From positions 1 to 39,923 of the forward strand of contig CALVZD010000008.1 of the NCBI GenBank assembly GCA_944372435.1: a stretch of 39,923 bases of DNA. Direction: 5' to 3'. Of this stretch, positions 10,401-16,755 are shown piece after piece. Position 1 is the stretch's first letter. Each line of letters begins with the position of its first letter. The stretch is from an uncultured Clostridia bacterium (GTDB taxonomy: Bacteria; Bacillota; Clostridia; Christensenellales; UBA1242). The notes beneath the pieces were generated by a model, which saw only the letters and a list, made by a program, of their open reading frames with translations, was not told where the DNA came from and did not search any database. The position numbers and the translations under genes were made by a program.

Positions 10401-11216
10401 ATAATAACTTTCAACACAGAGCAGGAGGCAGCGATCGAAGATGCGATCGACAAAGAATGCCAAAAGGATTCTGCGTTCCGCGACGCATATGTTCGCGAGC
10501 AAAACCGAGTTCAAAAAGGCGAGGACGAAAGCATATTCGTGAAAAACTTGGAAAATGTTCAGGGCGACGAACGCGACATCATCATTTTCAGCACTGGCTA
10601 TGCACGAAACGAATTTGGCAGGGTCGTGGCACACTTTGGACCTCTCTCGATTGAGGGCGGCGAAAACAGATTGAACGTTGCCATAACGCGCGCCAAGGAA
10701 AAGATCTATGTTGTCACAAGCATCGAGCCAGAAGAGTTGCAGGTGGAGGGAACCAAAAATGCAGGGCCTAAGATCTTCAAAAAATATCTTCAATATGTCC
10801 GCGCTGTCTCCGCTGGGAAAAAGAAGGAGATTTCTTACATCCTCGACTCATTCAAACCTGTGCTTGAAAACAAAACCGAAATCAAGCTCAATCAGTTTGA
10901 GGGCGAAATAAAGAGCGAGCTCGAAAAGCTTGGCTACACCGTTGAAACCAACTTAGGCAACACGAACTACAAACTTTCGCTCGCCGTTTATGACAAAAAA
11001 CTCGACAAATATCTGCTGGGAATTGAGTGCGATTATGCCGCATATCAAAGCAGCGACTCCGTGCTTGAACGCGATGTCTATCGCAACAAATTTCTGCAGT
11101 CGCGCGGTTGGAAGATTATGCGAGTGTGGAGCCGAGATTGGTGGCTGAACAAAAATAAGGTGATATCAAACATCGTCAAGCAGATAGAAAATAGCCGCAA
11201 AAAAATCGAAAAATAA
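7413..11216 (+). CDS. DUF4011-like SF1 helicase with C-terminal Vsr/MTES_1575-like nuclease
   Basis: This 1267-residue protein is a nucleic-acid-dependent ATPase fused to a nuclease. The N-terminus (RLIEISGRNRSLY) resembles DUF4011. Walker A GPPGTGKSQ is near residue 342, Walker B LFDEASQV near 845 and motif III-like GDNKQLRP near 868. Next come YHYRSR near 920, the QGDERD motif near 1048 and motif VI NVAITRAKEK near 1088, all typical of Upf1-like SF1 helicases (AAA_11/AAA_12). The last 70 residues carry an endonuclease-fold signature (LGIECDYAAYQSS, ERDVYRNKFL, then GWKIMRVWSRDWW), the MTES_1575/Vsr-type pattern. The roughly 490 residues between Walker A and B are a long insertion. Proteins with this order include the phage-defence class DUF4011-helicase-Vsr; a defence role here is inferred. 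It has its own promoter and terminator and no partner gene. Confidence 0.9.
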   Translation: MRTIYKYYKERLIEISGRNRSLYSKKISKKFSFDIGSIIANDKEQLQELLDFVWKGKRRGFTLIDKEMKDKLFVNLGGDKKLKATFADQTGMSVEEKRLDNLKRERQKREETKKLLLGQVSALKTLKREIEEFAKETGRYEMFVGYPFVTGYISSDLQIKAPLILFPVTINVENDQTVSLEVKPDESVQLNKVLLLAYAKARKLNIDGLIMEFDNLMDYRLKSIDDVIKYLAGFDIKIKYQPSDKGLVAFDSIREPARGDSLKVVPACVIGRFPLANSIYNDYTLLDKRRLSSDAIDELLESRPSKKIKKPNTQLYTINDLDYAQENAITKLNKFGNMVIYGPPGTGKSQTIVNIISDALCKDKKVLVVSQKKAALDVVFNRLRELNSKCMFIIDAEKNKVAFYERCKQMHNEIIDGYKSQGDFQETFDAIQKNIDSETAELERISEVLFSKTPFGLTLQQLYSNSARIGKNSADYEIYKKLIKNKELMKLDFNDFYQATRVISEKNKCDLYYKYMHMKKANPLIDHINSNLEIHVVNQIKTFLNNLLNKNIVPFDSTRYPHSRQLMAYLLENNLPDNTDIKPLVQMISKVCYPKLHKNLNISKVIFPLYPYFKAKTNQIERELEENFSQAMVDIRNYVGNYKLLEKVLDRKGYVMTVDNILNGNHAFLRLLLNALNDYIEIRDVVVALKSSSNHENAILDFAYESSKSLKNFKEIVEKLLEIRIYHEAVTYEEKYKQDLSKIIDFENIRNRILSLKNEEKSIATMICLDKFKEEYQNYYYSNPENKNYLYQITKQQSLMPIRKMMDTYGDFLLKLFPCWLLSPESVSNIFPLEKNLFDIVLFDEASQVFIENTLPSIYRGKFIVVAGDNKQLRPTSTFMKRYMGNDSEDELDLSTQAALEVESLLDLATSRYHSTNLTYHYRSRNEELINFSNYAFYDGKLQIAPNTSKNIGKKPIERIKVSGSWIGRKNQEEANAVVSLLKKLIKNKRNKLSIGIITFNTEQEAAIEDAIDKECQKDSAFRDAYVREQNRVQKGEDESIFVKNLENVQGDERDIIIFSTGYARNEFGRVVAHFGPLSIEGGENRLNVAITRAKEKIYVVTSIEPEELQVEGTKNAGPKIFKKYLQYVRAVSAGKKKEISYILDSFKPVLENKTEIKLNQFEGEIKSELEKLGYTVETNLGNTNYKLSLAVYDKKLDKYLLGIECDYAAYQSSDSVLERDVYRNKFLQSRGWKIMRVWSRDWWLNKNKVISNIVKQIENSRKKIEK

Positions 11217-11217
11217 C

Positions 11218-11248
11218 AAAAAAATGCACAAAAAATGTGCATTTTTTT
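11218..11248 (+). terminator. Terminator of helicase gene
   Basis: ATGCACA and TGTGCAT pair around a five-A loop and are followed by a run of T. It lies directly after the helicase stop codon. Confidence 0.9.
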
Positions 11249-11323
11249 GTTAAATAATCAAAGTTTAATAAATTGCCGAATTTGTTTGCTCAAAAATTCT
11301 CTCAGTTTAGTTTGTTAAAACAC

Positions 11324-11352
11324 TTGTAAAACGAACCGCTTTGTGCTAAAAT
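11324..11352 (+). promoter_or_regulatory. Promoter of tRNA-Ser
   Basis: TTGTAA (11324-11329), a 17-base spacer and TAAAAT (11347-11352) preceded by TGC form an extended -10 promoter. The tRNA begins 11 bases after the -10 box. Confidence 0.75.
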
Positions 11353-11363
11353 AATAAGGTCTT

Positions 11364-11456
11364 GGAGACGTATCGAAGTGGTCGCAACGAGCTTGACTCG
11401 AAATCAAGTTGTCGGTTTAACCCGGCACGTGGGTTCGAATCCCACCGTCTCCGCCA
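11364..11456 (+). tRNA. tRNA-Ser(CGA), CCA encoded
   Basis: The acceptor stem GGAGACG pairs with CGTCTCC. The anticodon loop CTCGAAA lies within a TTGA/TCAA stem and gives anticodon CGA. A long variable arm typical of class II tRNAs follows, then the T-arm GTGGGTTCGAATCCCAC, a discriminator G and an encoded CCA. The length is 93 nt. Its last 18 nt (11439-11456) recur at 11604-11621 and 14452-14469. Confidence 0.95.
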
Positions 11457-11492
11457 AAGCGCAGCCGGTGTGATTTGAGCCTGTCGGCTCCT

Positions 11493-11603
11493 GTCAAATT
11501 GTCATTTGACCGAACCCACGCCGTGGCTGCAACCGAGCAGGCGAGCGTGCGTGGTTGGCTTGCTCGTCTGCCCGAAAGCGAGCTTTCCGCCGAGCAAGAG
11601 CGC
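11493..11603 (+). repeat. Inverted T-arm fragment and hairpin array, copy 1 after tRNA-Ser
   Basis: It begins with a perfect hairpin (GTCAAAT, loop TGTC, ATTTGAC). CGAACCCACG (11511-11520) follows, the reverse complement of the T-arm CGTGGGTTCG. Two more imperfect palindromes come next: ACCCACGC against GCGTGCGTGGT, and CTTGCTCG against CGAGCAAG with GAAAGC/GCTTTC inside. It runs directly into a copy of the tRNA 3' end. Related units lie at 11812 and 14340. Confidence 0.8.
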
Positions 11604-11783
11604 ATCCCACCGTCTCCGCCACAGCAAAAAACTGCACTTTTGACTTGTTTTGGGCAAAGCCCAAAAGCTACGTTTTGCGTTTGTTTTTTGCTTATTTCGC
11701 AAAAATCGCGACAAGCGCGATTATTTGCGAGGGCAATGAAAGCAGTGCTGCCGAAGAAACGAAAATGGTGTGATTAAAAAAAC
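11604..11783 (+). repeat. tRNA-Ser 3' 18-mer plus conserved tail, copy 1
   Basis: ATCCCACCGTCTCCGCCA (11604-11621) is identical to the 3' end of the tRNA. The tail to 11783 is nearly identical to 14473-14633, with only a few substitutions. The tail contains GGGCAAAGCCC and a palindrome from TCGCAAAAATCGCG to CGCGATTATTTGCGA around 11697-11730, and ends GGTGTGATT. A very short version of the tail (GGTGTGATT at 11468) follows the intact tRNA, as if most of it was deleted there. Confidence 0.85.
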
Positions 11784-11811
11784 TTCGTTTTTTTTGCGAA
11801 CGATTGTTCGC

Positions 11812-11888
11812 CGAACCCACGCCGTGGCTGCAACCGAGCAGGTGAGCGTGCGTGGTCGCTTGACAGGTTTACAACAATATCTTATTTG
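11812..11888 (+). repeat. Inverted T-arm unit interrupted by cargo; left inverted repeat of island
   Basis: CGAACCCACG (11812-11821) and the following palindrome match copy 1 almost base for base. After CGCTTGACAG the sequence departs into the cargo, where copy 2 at 14406 continues with ACTCTACG. TTGACAGG then TACAAC then TTATTTG (11860-11888) is mirrored at 14321-14344, so the three-gene block sits between inverted repeats. Confidence 0.7.
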
Positions 11889-11982
11889 AAGAACACACAA
11901 TGGAAAAATTTTATTGTATAGTTTTATTGAGAACGTTTTGGTTTATATTTTTATATGTTAAAATATTTATAATGGAGATAAT

Positions 11983-12606
11983 ATGGAAAGTTTAAATAAT
12001 TTAGAAGATGTAGAAAAATACAAAAACTTTGGAGTTCTTACTCAGCCTTTTTTGACAAAAGAGTTTTTGCATGAAAAGATTTTAATAGATTTAAAACACA
12101 AACAAAAAGATGAAAACTCTGACTATTATTTGGAGAGTTTGTTTTTGTGGATCAATGCAAACGTAACTTATTCAAAAGATGAGAAAATACAAAAACAAAA
12201 ATTTATGCGCACAGCAAAGGAAATATGGGAAAGTAAACAGACGAGTGGATGCACGGACTATGCACTTTTGTTTGCTACATTTGCTAGAACATTGGGAATT
12301 CCTACCACTTATTTACATACTGCGGAATATAGTTGGTTTCAAGAGTTGAAGAACAAAGGAAACACGTTGTTCCATTCCGGACACAGTTTTTGCGAGTGTT
12401 ACTTTAATGGCCGGTGGATTTTGGTTGATCCTACAAGTAGGCGCATTCAAGAAAAATATGAAGTGAACAAAATAATCCTGACATATTCAATTTGTGGGCA
12501 TAACGTTTACATTCCTTATTTTAGAGATTTAGATTTAGGAAAGAAATTAACAATAAAAGAGCATAACAAAATGATGGATGAATTTTGTAAAGAATTGGAA
12601 GTCTAG
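11983..12606 (+). CDS. Transglutaminase-like cysteine protein
   Basis: This 207-residue protein has the transglutaminase/papain-like core in the usual order. A nucleophile Cys lies at about 90 in SGCTDYALL, a His at about 134 in SGHSFCECYFNGRW and an Asp at about 149 in LVDPTSRR. Spacing and flanking residues (GIPTTYLHT before the His strand) fit bacterial transglutaminase-like domains, which may act as proteases or amidases. No signal peptide is seen, so it is probably cytosolic. GGAGATA upstream sets the start. It is the first cargo gene of the tRNA-Ser island and has low-GC codon use unlike the helicase gene. Its substrate cannot be told. Confidence 0.8.
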   Translation: MESLNNLEDVEKYKNFGVLTQPFLTKEFLHEKILIDLKHKQKDENSDYYLESLFLWINANVTYSKDEKIQKQKFMRTAKEIWESKQTSGCTDYALLFATFARTLGIPTTYLHTAEYSWFQELKNKGNTLFHSGHSFCECYFNGRWILVDPTSRRIQEKYEVNKIILTYSICGHNVYIPYFRDLDLGKKLTIKEHNKMMDEFCKELEV

Positions 12607-12889
12607 TTGCTATAATCAGAATTTAACAATTTCGGATTTAATCATAATTTTTAATTATTAAACATTAAAAAATATATTAAAACTTAATATCTATTAAGCA
12701 AAAAGTTTGCTTTCCGTTGCAGTTTAACTATAAGTAAATGACATTATTTATTTGCTTTTATATAATATAAAAATGTTATAATTGTAAAAATTAGATAACG
12801 TGTGAAAACTTCTGTGATTTTGTTGGGTTATATAAAATTATATAGTGCGAAAAACGTAAAAATAAATAATAAAATGATAAAGGAAATTT
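12607..12889. other. A/T-rich gap between cargo genes
   Basis: This stretch of 283 bases has no open frame and no hairpin terminator that I can see. Several TATAAT-like words near 12760-12840 could serve the next gene, but none has a good -35 box. Confidence 0.4.
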
Positions 12890-13465
12890 ATGAATACAAA
12901 TTTTGAATTTCTACAATTTGAGGAATATGTATTATTAAATCCAGAAATTTGCAAATTATATCTTAAAGATTTGGAGTGTAAACATATAGCAGACGATTCT
13001 CCCAAAAATAAAATATGGCTTGAGCTTGCAAAAAAAGTTGGTTATGAATGGGCAATTTTCGGTTCGCACCGTAAAATGCAAGAAGAAATGCGTTTAAATT
13101 TTGAAATAAATAGAATTATTGAAATGAGTAGATCTCAAACAATAAGACCTATAAGAATTGTCAAGACTTCAAACAATAAGTATTTTGTTGATAACACTCA
13201 CTGGTCACTAGCTATGCTTATGTCAAAAGGTAAAAATGTTAAGTTGACAGAAGTTCCTTTTTATGTGGTAGATTTTACACATGAAAATCCAAAACTTGTT
13301 GATGTGAAAAACAGTGTGATTGATAATGAAAAAAACAAATTAAATGCAATAAATTCTGCATATGATATAGAAAAAAGAATTAGGCTTGGGTGGCGTCCTC
13401 AAAAATATACTTATTTGCTTGAAAATTTGTATAACGAATTAAATTTAGACAAATATTTAAAATAG
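12890..13465 (+). CDS. ParB/Srx-like domain protein, cargo of tRNA-Ser island
   Basis: The protein has 191 residues with no signal peptide. Residues from about 84 to 125 (RPIRIVKTSNNKYFVDNTHW, then SLAMLMSKG and VPFYVVDF) follow the pattern of ParB N-terminal/sulfiredoxin-fold domains. In those a DGxHR motif is followed by an A..A.G helix and a VPV.VV strand. Here the signature is DNTHW, so the usual Arg is replaced. That makes CTPase/nuclease activity doubtful and the assignment tentative. AAGGAAA upstream sets the start. The next gene begins 24 bases after the stop, so the two probably form an operon. Confidence 0.65.
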   Translation: MNTNFEFLQFEEYVLLNPEICKLYLKDLECKHIADDSPKNKIWLELAKKVGYEWAIFGSHRKMQEEMRLNFEINRIIEMSRSQTIRPIRIVKTSNNKYFVDNTHWSLAMLMSKGKNVKLTEVPFYVVDFTHENPKLVDVKNSVIDNEKNKLNAINSAYDIEKRIRLGWRPQKYTYLLENLYNELNLDKYLK

Positions 13466-13489
13466 TTGAGTTTTAAAAAGGAGATAGAT

Positions 13490-14287
13490 ATGTTAAACAT
13501 AAAGTTTACAACAGACGAAGATATTATGGCTAGAATGATGATATCAAACAACAATATGCCTGTAGATTTTGCAAATTATTTATGGTATAAATACAAACCT
13601 TCTTACATGCATTTGCAGAGAGATTTTAGATCAAATGAAATTGACGAAAATATTATCTTGGAATTAAAGAAACAAGAATTTTTTAAGAATTATTGTGATG
13701 AGGCTAAAAAAAATTTACTAAGAATAGAAAAAATTTGGAAGAAAAACAATGATAAAATAAATTTATTTTTAAATAGCGTTTTTAAAAAAGAATTTGTATT
13801 GAATACAACAGCTATTATTGTGACCCCAGCTTTGTGTTATGGAATGAATATTGGTAATAATGAATTTGTTTGGGGGCACAAAAAAGGTTTAACTGACAAG
13901 AATTATGATCTTGTTTATTTAGTTCATGAGTCATTGCATTCTTATTTTAAAAACAGCGAGATAACACACGCAATAATAGAAAACATATCTGATATAGAAT
14001 TAGCTAAATTTTTAAACAATGCTAAAAGTGGATATACTTGCCATGGTAATTTAAAAAAAATGCATGTTAAAATTCAACCGTTTTGGAACATTTATTTGAA
14101 TAAAACAAAAGAAGAAATTGAAAAAGAAAAAGAATTTGATAGCATTTATTATGATCAAAATCATTTTTCAAAATATCAAACTCAAATAAAAAACATGAAT
14201 ATAGATGATTTTATTGAATTTATTGACAAAACAAGTTTGGATGACTTAATTGAAGTAAAAAGTGCGTATATGATTTGTTCAAAATAA
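13490..14287 (+). CDS. HExxH zincin-like protein, cargo of tRNA-Ser island
   Basis: The 265-residue frame carries HESLH at 146-150, the zinc-binding HExxH motif. It is preceded by a hydrophobic strand (DLVYLV), and acidic residues about 14-20 positions later (EN..D.E) could supply a third ligand as in gluzincins. No signal peptide is present. The ATG at 13490 with AAAGGAGATAGAT is chosen over an in-frame TTG at 13466 that has no ribosome-binding site. It is probably co-transcribed with the ParB-like gene. Overall it is an unrecognised family; metallopeptidase activity is inferred from the motif only. Confidence 0.7.
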   Translation: MLNIKFTTDEDIMARMMISNNNMPVDFANYLWYKYKPSYMHLQRDFRSNEIDENIILELKKQEFFKNYCDEAKKNLLRIEKIWKKNNDKINLFLNSVFKKEFVLNTTAIIVTPALCYGMNIGNNEFVWGHKKGLTDKNYDLVYLVHESLHSYFKNSEITHAIIENISDIELAKFLNNAKSGYTCHGNLKKMHVKIQPFWNIYLNKTKEEIEKEKEFDSIYYDQNHFSKYQTQIKNMNIDDFIEFIDKTSLDDLIEVKSAYMICSK

Positions 14288-14320
14288 ATTTATGGTTCGT
14301 TTTGGTTTTAAAAGGTTTGT

Positions 14321-14451
14321 CAAATAAGTTGTAATTCCTGTCAAATTGTCATTTGACCGAACCCACGTTTTGTGGCTACGACCGAACCAAGAGGCGTGCG
14401 TGGTCGCTTGACAGACTCTACGAGAACAAGTTCTGCGTCTGTCAAGAGCGC
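14321..14451 (+). repeat. Right inverted repeat of island and inverted T-arm/hairpin unit, copy 2
   Basis: The mirror of the left end (14321-14344) runs into the GTCAAAT/ATTTGAC hairpin (14340-14357), then CGAACCCACG (14358-14367) and an imperfect palindrome. A near-perfect stem CTTGACAGAC against GTCTGTCAAG follows, with AGAAC/GTTCT inside. The outer hairpin and inverted T-arm match copy 1. The last stem has different bases but the same shape. Confidence 0.75.
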
Positions 14452-14633
14452 ATCCCACCGTCTCCGCCATATAGCAAAAAACTGCACTTTTGACTTGTTT
14501 TGGGCAAAGCCCAAAAGCTGCGTTTTGCGTTTGTTTTTTGCTTGTTTCGCAAAAATCGCGATAAGCGCGATTGTTTGCGAGGGCAATGAAAGCAGTGCTG
14601 CCGAAGAAACGAAAATGGTGTGATTAAAAAAAC
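14452..14633 (+). repeat. tRNA-Ser 3' 18-mer plus conserved tail, copy 2
   Basis: The 18-mer at 14452-14469 is identical to the tRNA-Ser end. The tail to 14633 repeats 11624-11783 with a handful of changes, including the TCGCAAAAATCGCG palindrome and the terminal GGTGTGATTAAAAAAACT. This marks the right boundary of the island. Confidence 0.85.
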
Positions 14634-14682
14634 TGCCGTTACATGCTAAAACTTTTATCATTGCTTATGATTGAGGTGAAAG

Positions 14683-15270
14683 GTGAAATTTTTTATTAGT
14701 GATTTGCATTTTGGTAGTGATGATACGATTAAGTTCGATAATCGTCCTTTTAAAAACTCAAGGAATTTTATTGCTTTTTCAATAAAAGAATGGAACAAAA
14801 TGGCGAAGGTTGATGATGTTATTTATGTGATAGGAGATTTTGTTGACTGTCATGGCAATGCAGATAAAAATTGCTTGAGAAATTTATCAATAGTCAAAAA
14901 AATTAGAGCAAAGGTTGTTCTGATATTGGGCAACAACGAAAAGAGGATAATTAAATATTTTTTTAATGATGATTTTGACAAGTTTAGAGCTTACTGTTTA
15001 AATTTAGGTTTTCAAGATATAAAATTAAGTGATATTATTGAAATAAATGGCAGCAAATTTTTCTTGGTTCACAAACCTAAGGATTATAATCCAAATATGC
15101 TAAATCTTTTTGGGCATAGTCACAAAGCAATGGGTATATATAAATCGTTCGGGTTTAATATTGGGTGCGATTTGAATAACTACAGGCTATATAGTGAAAA
15201 TGATATATCAAATTTGTTGATTAAAAAAAATAAATATTGGGATAAGGATGAGAATTTAAAATTAATTTAA
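14683..15270 (+). CDS. Calcineurin-like metallophosphoesterase
   Basis: The 195-residue protein shows the metallophosphoesterase motif series: ISDLHFGS at the N-terminus (D7, H9), VIGDFVD near 62, LGNNEKR near 85, LVHKPKD near 127 and FGHSHK near 145. The usual GNHE appears as GNNE. It starts at GTG, with GAGGTGAAAG just upstream. Its low-GC coding places it with the accessory material beside the tRNA-Ser island, just outside the last 18-mer. The natural substrate is unknown. Confidence 0.85.
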   Translation: MKFFISDLHFGSDDTIKFDNRPFKNSRNFIAFSIKEWNKMAKVDDVIYVIGDFVDCHGNADKNCLRNLSIVKKIRAKVVLILGNNEKRIIKYFFNDDFDKFRAYCLNLGFQDIKLSDIIEINGSKFFLVHKPKDYNPNMLNLFGHSHKAMGIYKSFGFNIGCDLNNYRLYSENDISNLLIKKNKYWDKDENLKLI

Positions 15271-15321
15271 TACATTGTCCGCTCGCAGCGACCACTTTCA
15301 ACATATTTTGGGCAAAAGCTT

Positions 15322-15720
15322 TTAATATTCAATCTTAAAGTAATCCAGCCATGTTTTGTATTTATCTTGGCACGACAAGCAGGTTTCTATCAGGAAGCCC
15401 TTTTCATCATCCCACTCTTTAAGTCCACGATAGTAGTAGAGTTTGTGCTTTTCGTCGATAATAAAAGGAACTATATTGTTTGCCAAACATTCTTTGAACA
15501 TGACCAAACGACCAATTCGACCATTCCCGTCTTGAAATGGGTGTATTTTTTCAAAATTTTTATTAAATTCTACTATATTTTCAAAGGTTTTATGTTCTAT
15601 CGAGTTGTAAGCGGTTAAAAGTTTCTTCATTTCAGCTTTTACATTTTCTGGCTGACATGTCTCTTCGCCCCCAACTTCGTTTGGCAATTTTTTATATTTT
15701 CCAATAAGAAGAATAATCAT
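15322..15720 (-). pseudogene. 5'-truncated Fic-domain protein
   Basis: The frame encodes 132 residues with an intact Fic motif (HPFQDGNGRIGR) and the flanking GKYKKLPNEVGG and helix segments of Fic/DOC AMP-transferases. Full-length relatives carry 100 or more residues before this point. Here the frame begins at WMIILLIGKYKK with no upstream homology and no convincing ribosome-binding site. I read it as a fragment. GC-rich words GCTCGCAGCGACC (from 15282) and GCGCGCAGCGACC (from 15749) flank it and may mark the rearrangement. Confidence 0.7.
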
Positions 15721-15787
15721 CCAGCCGATTTTAATTTTTGTCGCTTCGCGCGCAGCGACCGCTTTGGGCTAGCTTGCTAGAAAAAAC

Positions 15788-15958
15788 TTGGATGCAAAAA
15801 AGGAGTATCCAAACCTCGACTATCATTTGGCGTTTTTTGCCGGAGGCCTGCAAGCGATTTGCAAGGTCTGGATCCGAACCGGACTGCAAGAAACCCCTCG
15901 CAAAATGGCAGAGCTGCTAGAAAAAGAATACAAACAAAAAAGAAAATATTTTGCATAA
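15788..15958 (+). pseudogene. C-terminal remnant of a TetR-family regulator
   Basis: Codons from 15788 to the TAA at 15958 read LDAKKEYPNLDYHLAFFAGG and onward through WIRTGLQETPRKMAELL. This is the characteristic last part of TetR/AcrR C-terminal domains. An in-frame TAG lies just upstream, and the helix-turn-helix half is absent. The piece is too short to be functional. It sits back to back with the Fic fragment, so this stretch is a small graveyard of broken genes. Confidence 0.7.
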
Positions 15959-16000
15959 ATCTAAAGCAAATAGCCCGTTAGAGGGTTTTTTATTCCAATT

Positions 16001-16280
16001 ATAAGCAGAGCTTAGTATACACATAAGCGGAGCTTGGTATACACATAAGCAGAGCTTGGTATACACAAAAGCAAAGCTTGGTAAACAAAAGCAAAGCTTG
16101 GTATGCACAAAAGCGGAGCTTGGTATACACATAAGCAAAGCTTGGTATACACATAAGCAAAGCTTGGTATGCACATAAGCGGAGCTTGGTATACACAAAA
16201 GCGGAGCTTGGTATACACATAAGCAGAGCTTGGTAAACATAAGCAGAGCTTGGTATACACAAAAGCAAAGCTTGGTTAAG
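16001..16280 (+). repeat. Thirteen tandem 20-22 bp repeats
   Basis: The unit is A(T/A)AAGC(A/G)(A/G)AGCTTGG followed by TATACAC. Ten units are 22 bp. Unit 4 (16067), unit 11 (16219) and unit 13 (16261) are 20 bp variants. AAGCNNAGCTT and GTATAC inside the unit are each palindromic. Three further units lie inverted at 16802-16863. There are no spacers between units, so it is not a CRISPR array. The 22-bp step is about two helical turns. Confidence 0.95.
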
Positions 16281-16331
16281 GTTGGAGGCTGTTTAAGGTT
16301 TTTTCTGCGCTAAAAAGCTGATTGTTAGCGC

Positions 16332-16363
16332 AAAAAAAAACCGACCAGATTTAGTCGGTTTTT
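16332..16363 (-). terminator. Terminator of the pilin-like gene
   Basis: On the minus strand AAAACCGAC and GTCGGTTTT pair and are followed by a run of T. It lies 24 bases after the stop codon. Confidence 0.85.
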
Positions 16364-16386
16364 GTAACTTCTTTTGTGTTGCTTCT

Positions 16387-16755
16387 TTATCCTTGTCCTG
16401 CAGTGCTTGGATCGATAACAACGTTGCTGCCGGCAGGATCAACAAATGCTTGAATAATCAGAGGCAAAAGCTCATTGAAGAACACAACCAGCAATATCGT
16501 CACAGCAACTGCAATGATAACCGTGATCAAACGCTTTTTGGCTTCGTCACGCTTTGACTGGTCATCTGCACGAGCGAGGTTGATACCAAGCACGATAGCG
16601 TAAATCGCACCTGCAGCAGCAGCTACCGCCATGATGGCATAAAGGAGAGGGTAGAGAACTTCAAAAAGTTTTGGTAACCAGTCGTATTGTTCAAGCCCTT
16701 CTTGGGTCCAAAAGTCACTACTCCATCCACCTAAAAGCGAAATAATATTCCTCAT
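16387..16755 (-). CDS. VirB2/TrbC-like pilin-type membrane protein
   Basis: The 122-residue protein has two hydrophobic helices (about residues 28-52 and 72-98) separated by a charged loop (LARADDQSKRDEAKKRL). This is the layout of TrbC/VirB2 pilin-like subunits of type IV secretion systems. ATG at 16755 is chosen because GGAGGTTTTCTT precedes it; the longer frame to 16893 would read through the inverted-repeat arm. No other secretion gene is adjacent, though a possible VirD4-like gene starts at 39586. Possible TATAAG (-10) lies exactly at the outer edge of the right repeat arm. Pilin-like is inferred from topology, not from a unique motif. Confidence 0.7.
   Translation of the reverse strand: MRNIISLLGGWSSDFWTQEGLEQYDWLPKLFEVLYPLLYAIMAVAAAAGAIYAIVLGINLARADDQSKRDEAKKRLITVIIAVAVTILLVVFFNELLPLIIQAFVDPAGSNVVIDPSTAGQG

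Larger units (their letters stand above)
11604..14469 (+). mobile_element. Genomic island bounded by tRNA-Ser 3'-end duplications
   Basis: Two direct copies of the tRNA-Ser 3' 18-mer bracket a block whose three genes are much richer in A/T than the flanking core genes. This is the classic footprint of insertion at a tRNA 3' end. Inside it, the cargo is framed by a second, inverted pair: TTGACAGG...TACAAC...TTATTTG from 11860, and its mirror CAAATAAGTTGTA..CCTGTCAA at 14321-14344. No integrase or transposase is seen, so it is either non-autonomous or a remnant. Confidence 0.6.

Noticed and set aside
11417..11605. 62-residue minus-strand frame ending in a GGDGGIRTHVPG-like sequence
   Set aside because: This is the well-known artefact of translating the antisense strand of tRNA-Ser.
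11475..11777. Overlapping frames in the tRNA-Ser repeat zone (also 14341-14661)
   Set aside because: They recur because the DNA is repeated. They span tRNA pieces and hairpins and lack ribosome-binding sites.
15917..16268. Three overlapping minus-strand frames of about 80-107 residues with YTKLCLCVYQ-like repeats
   Set aside because: They are only the translation of the 20-22 bp tandem repeats in three frames. Every frame is open because the unit contains no stop, and none has a ribosome-binding site.
16001..16280. CRISPR array
   Set aside because: The 20-22 bp units are directly adjacent with no unique spacers, and no cas genes are in the window.
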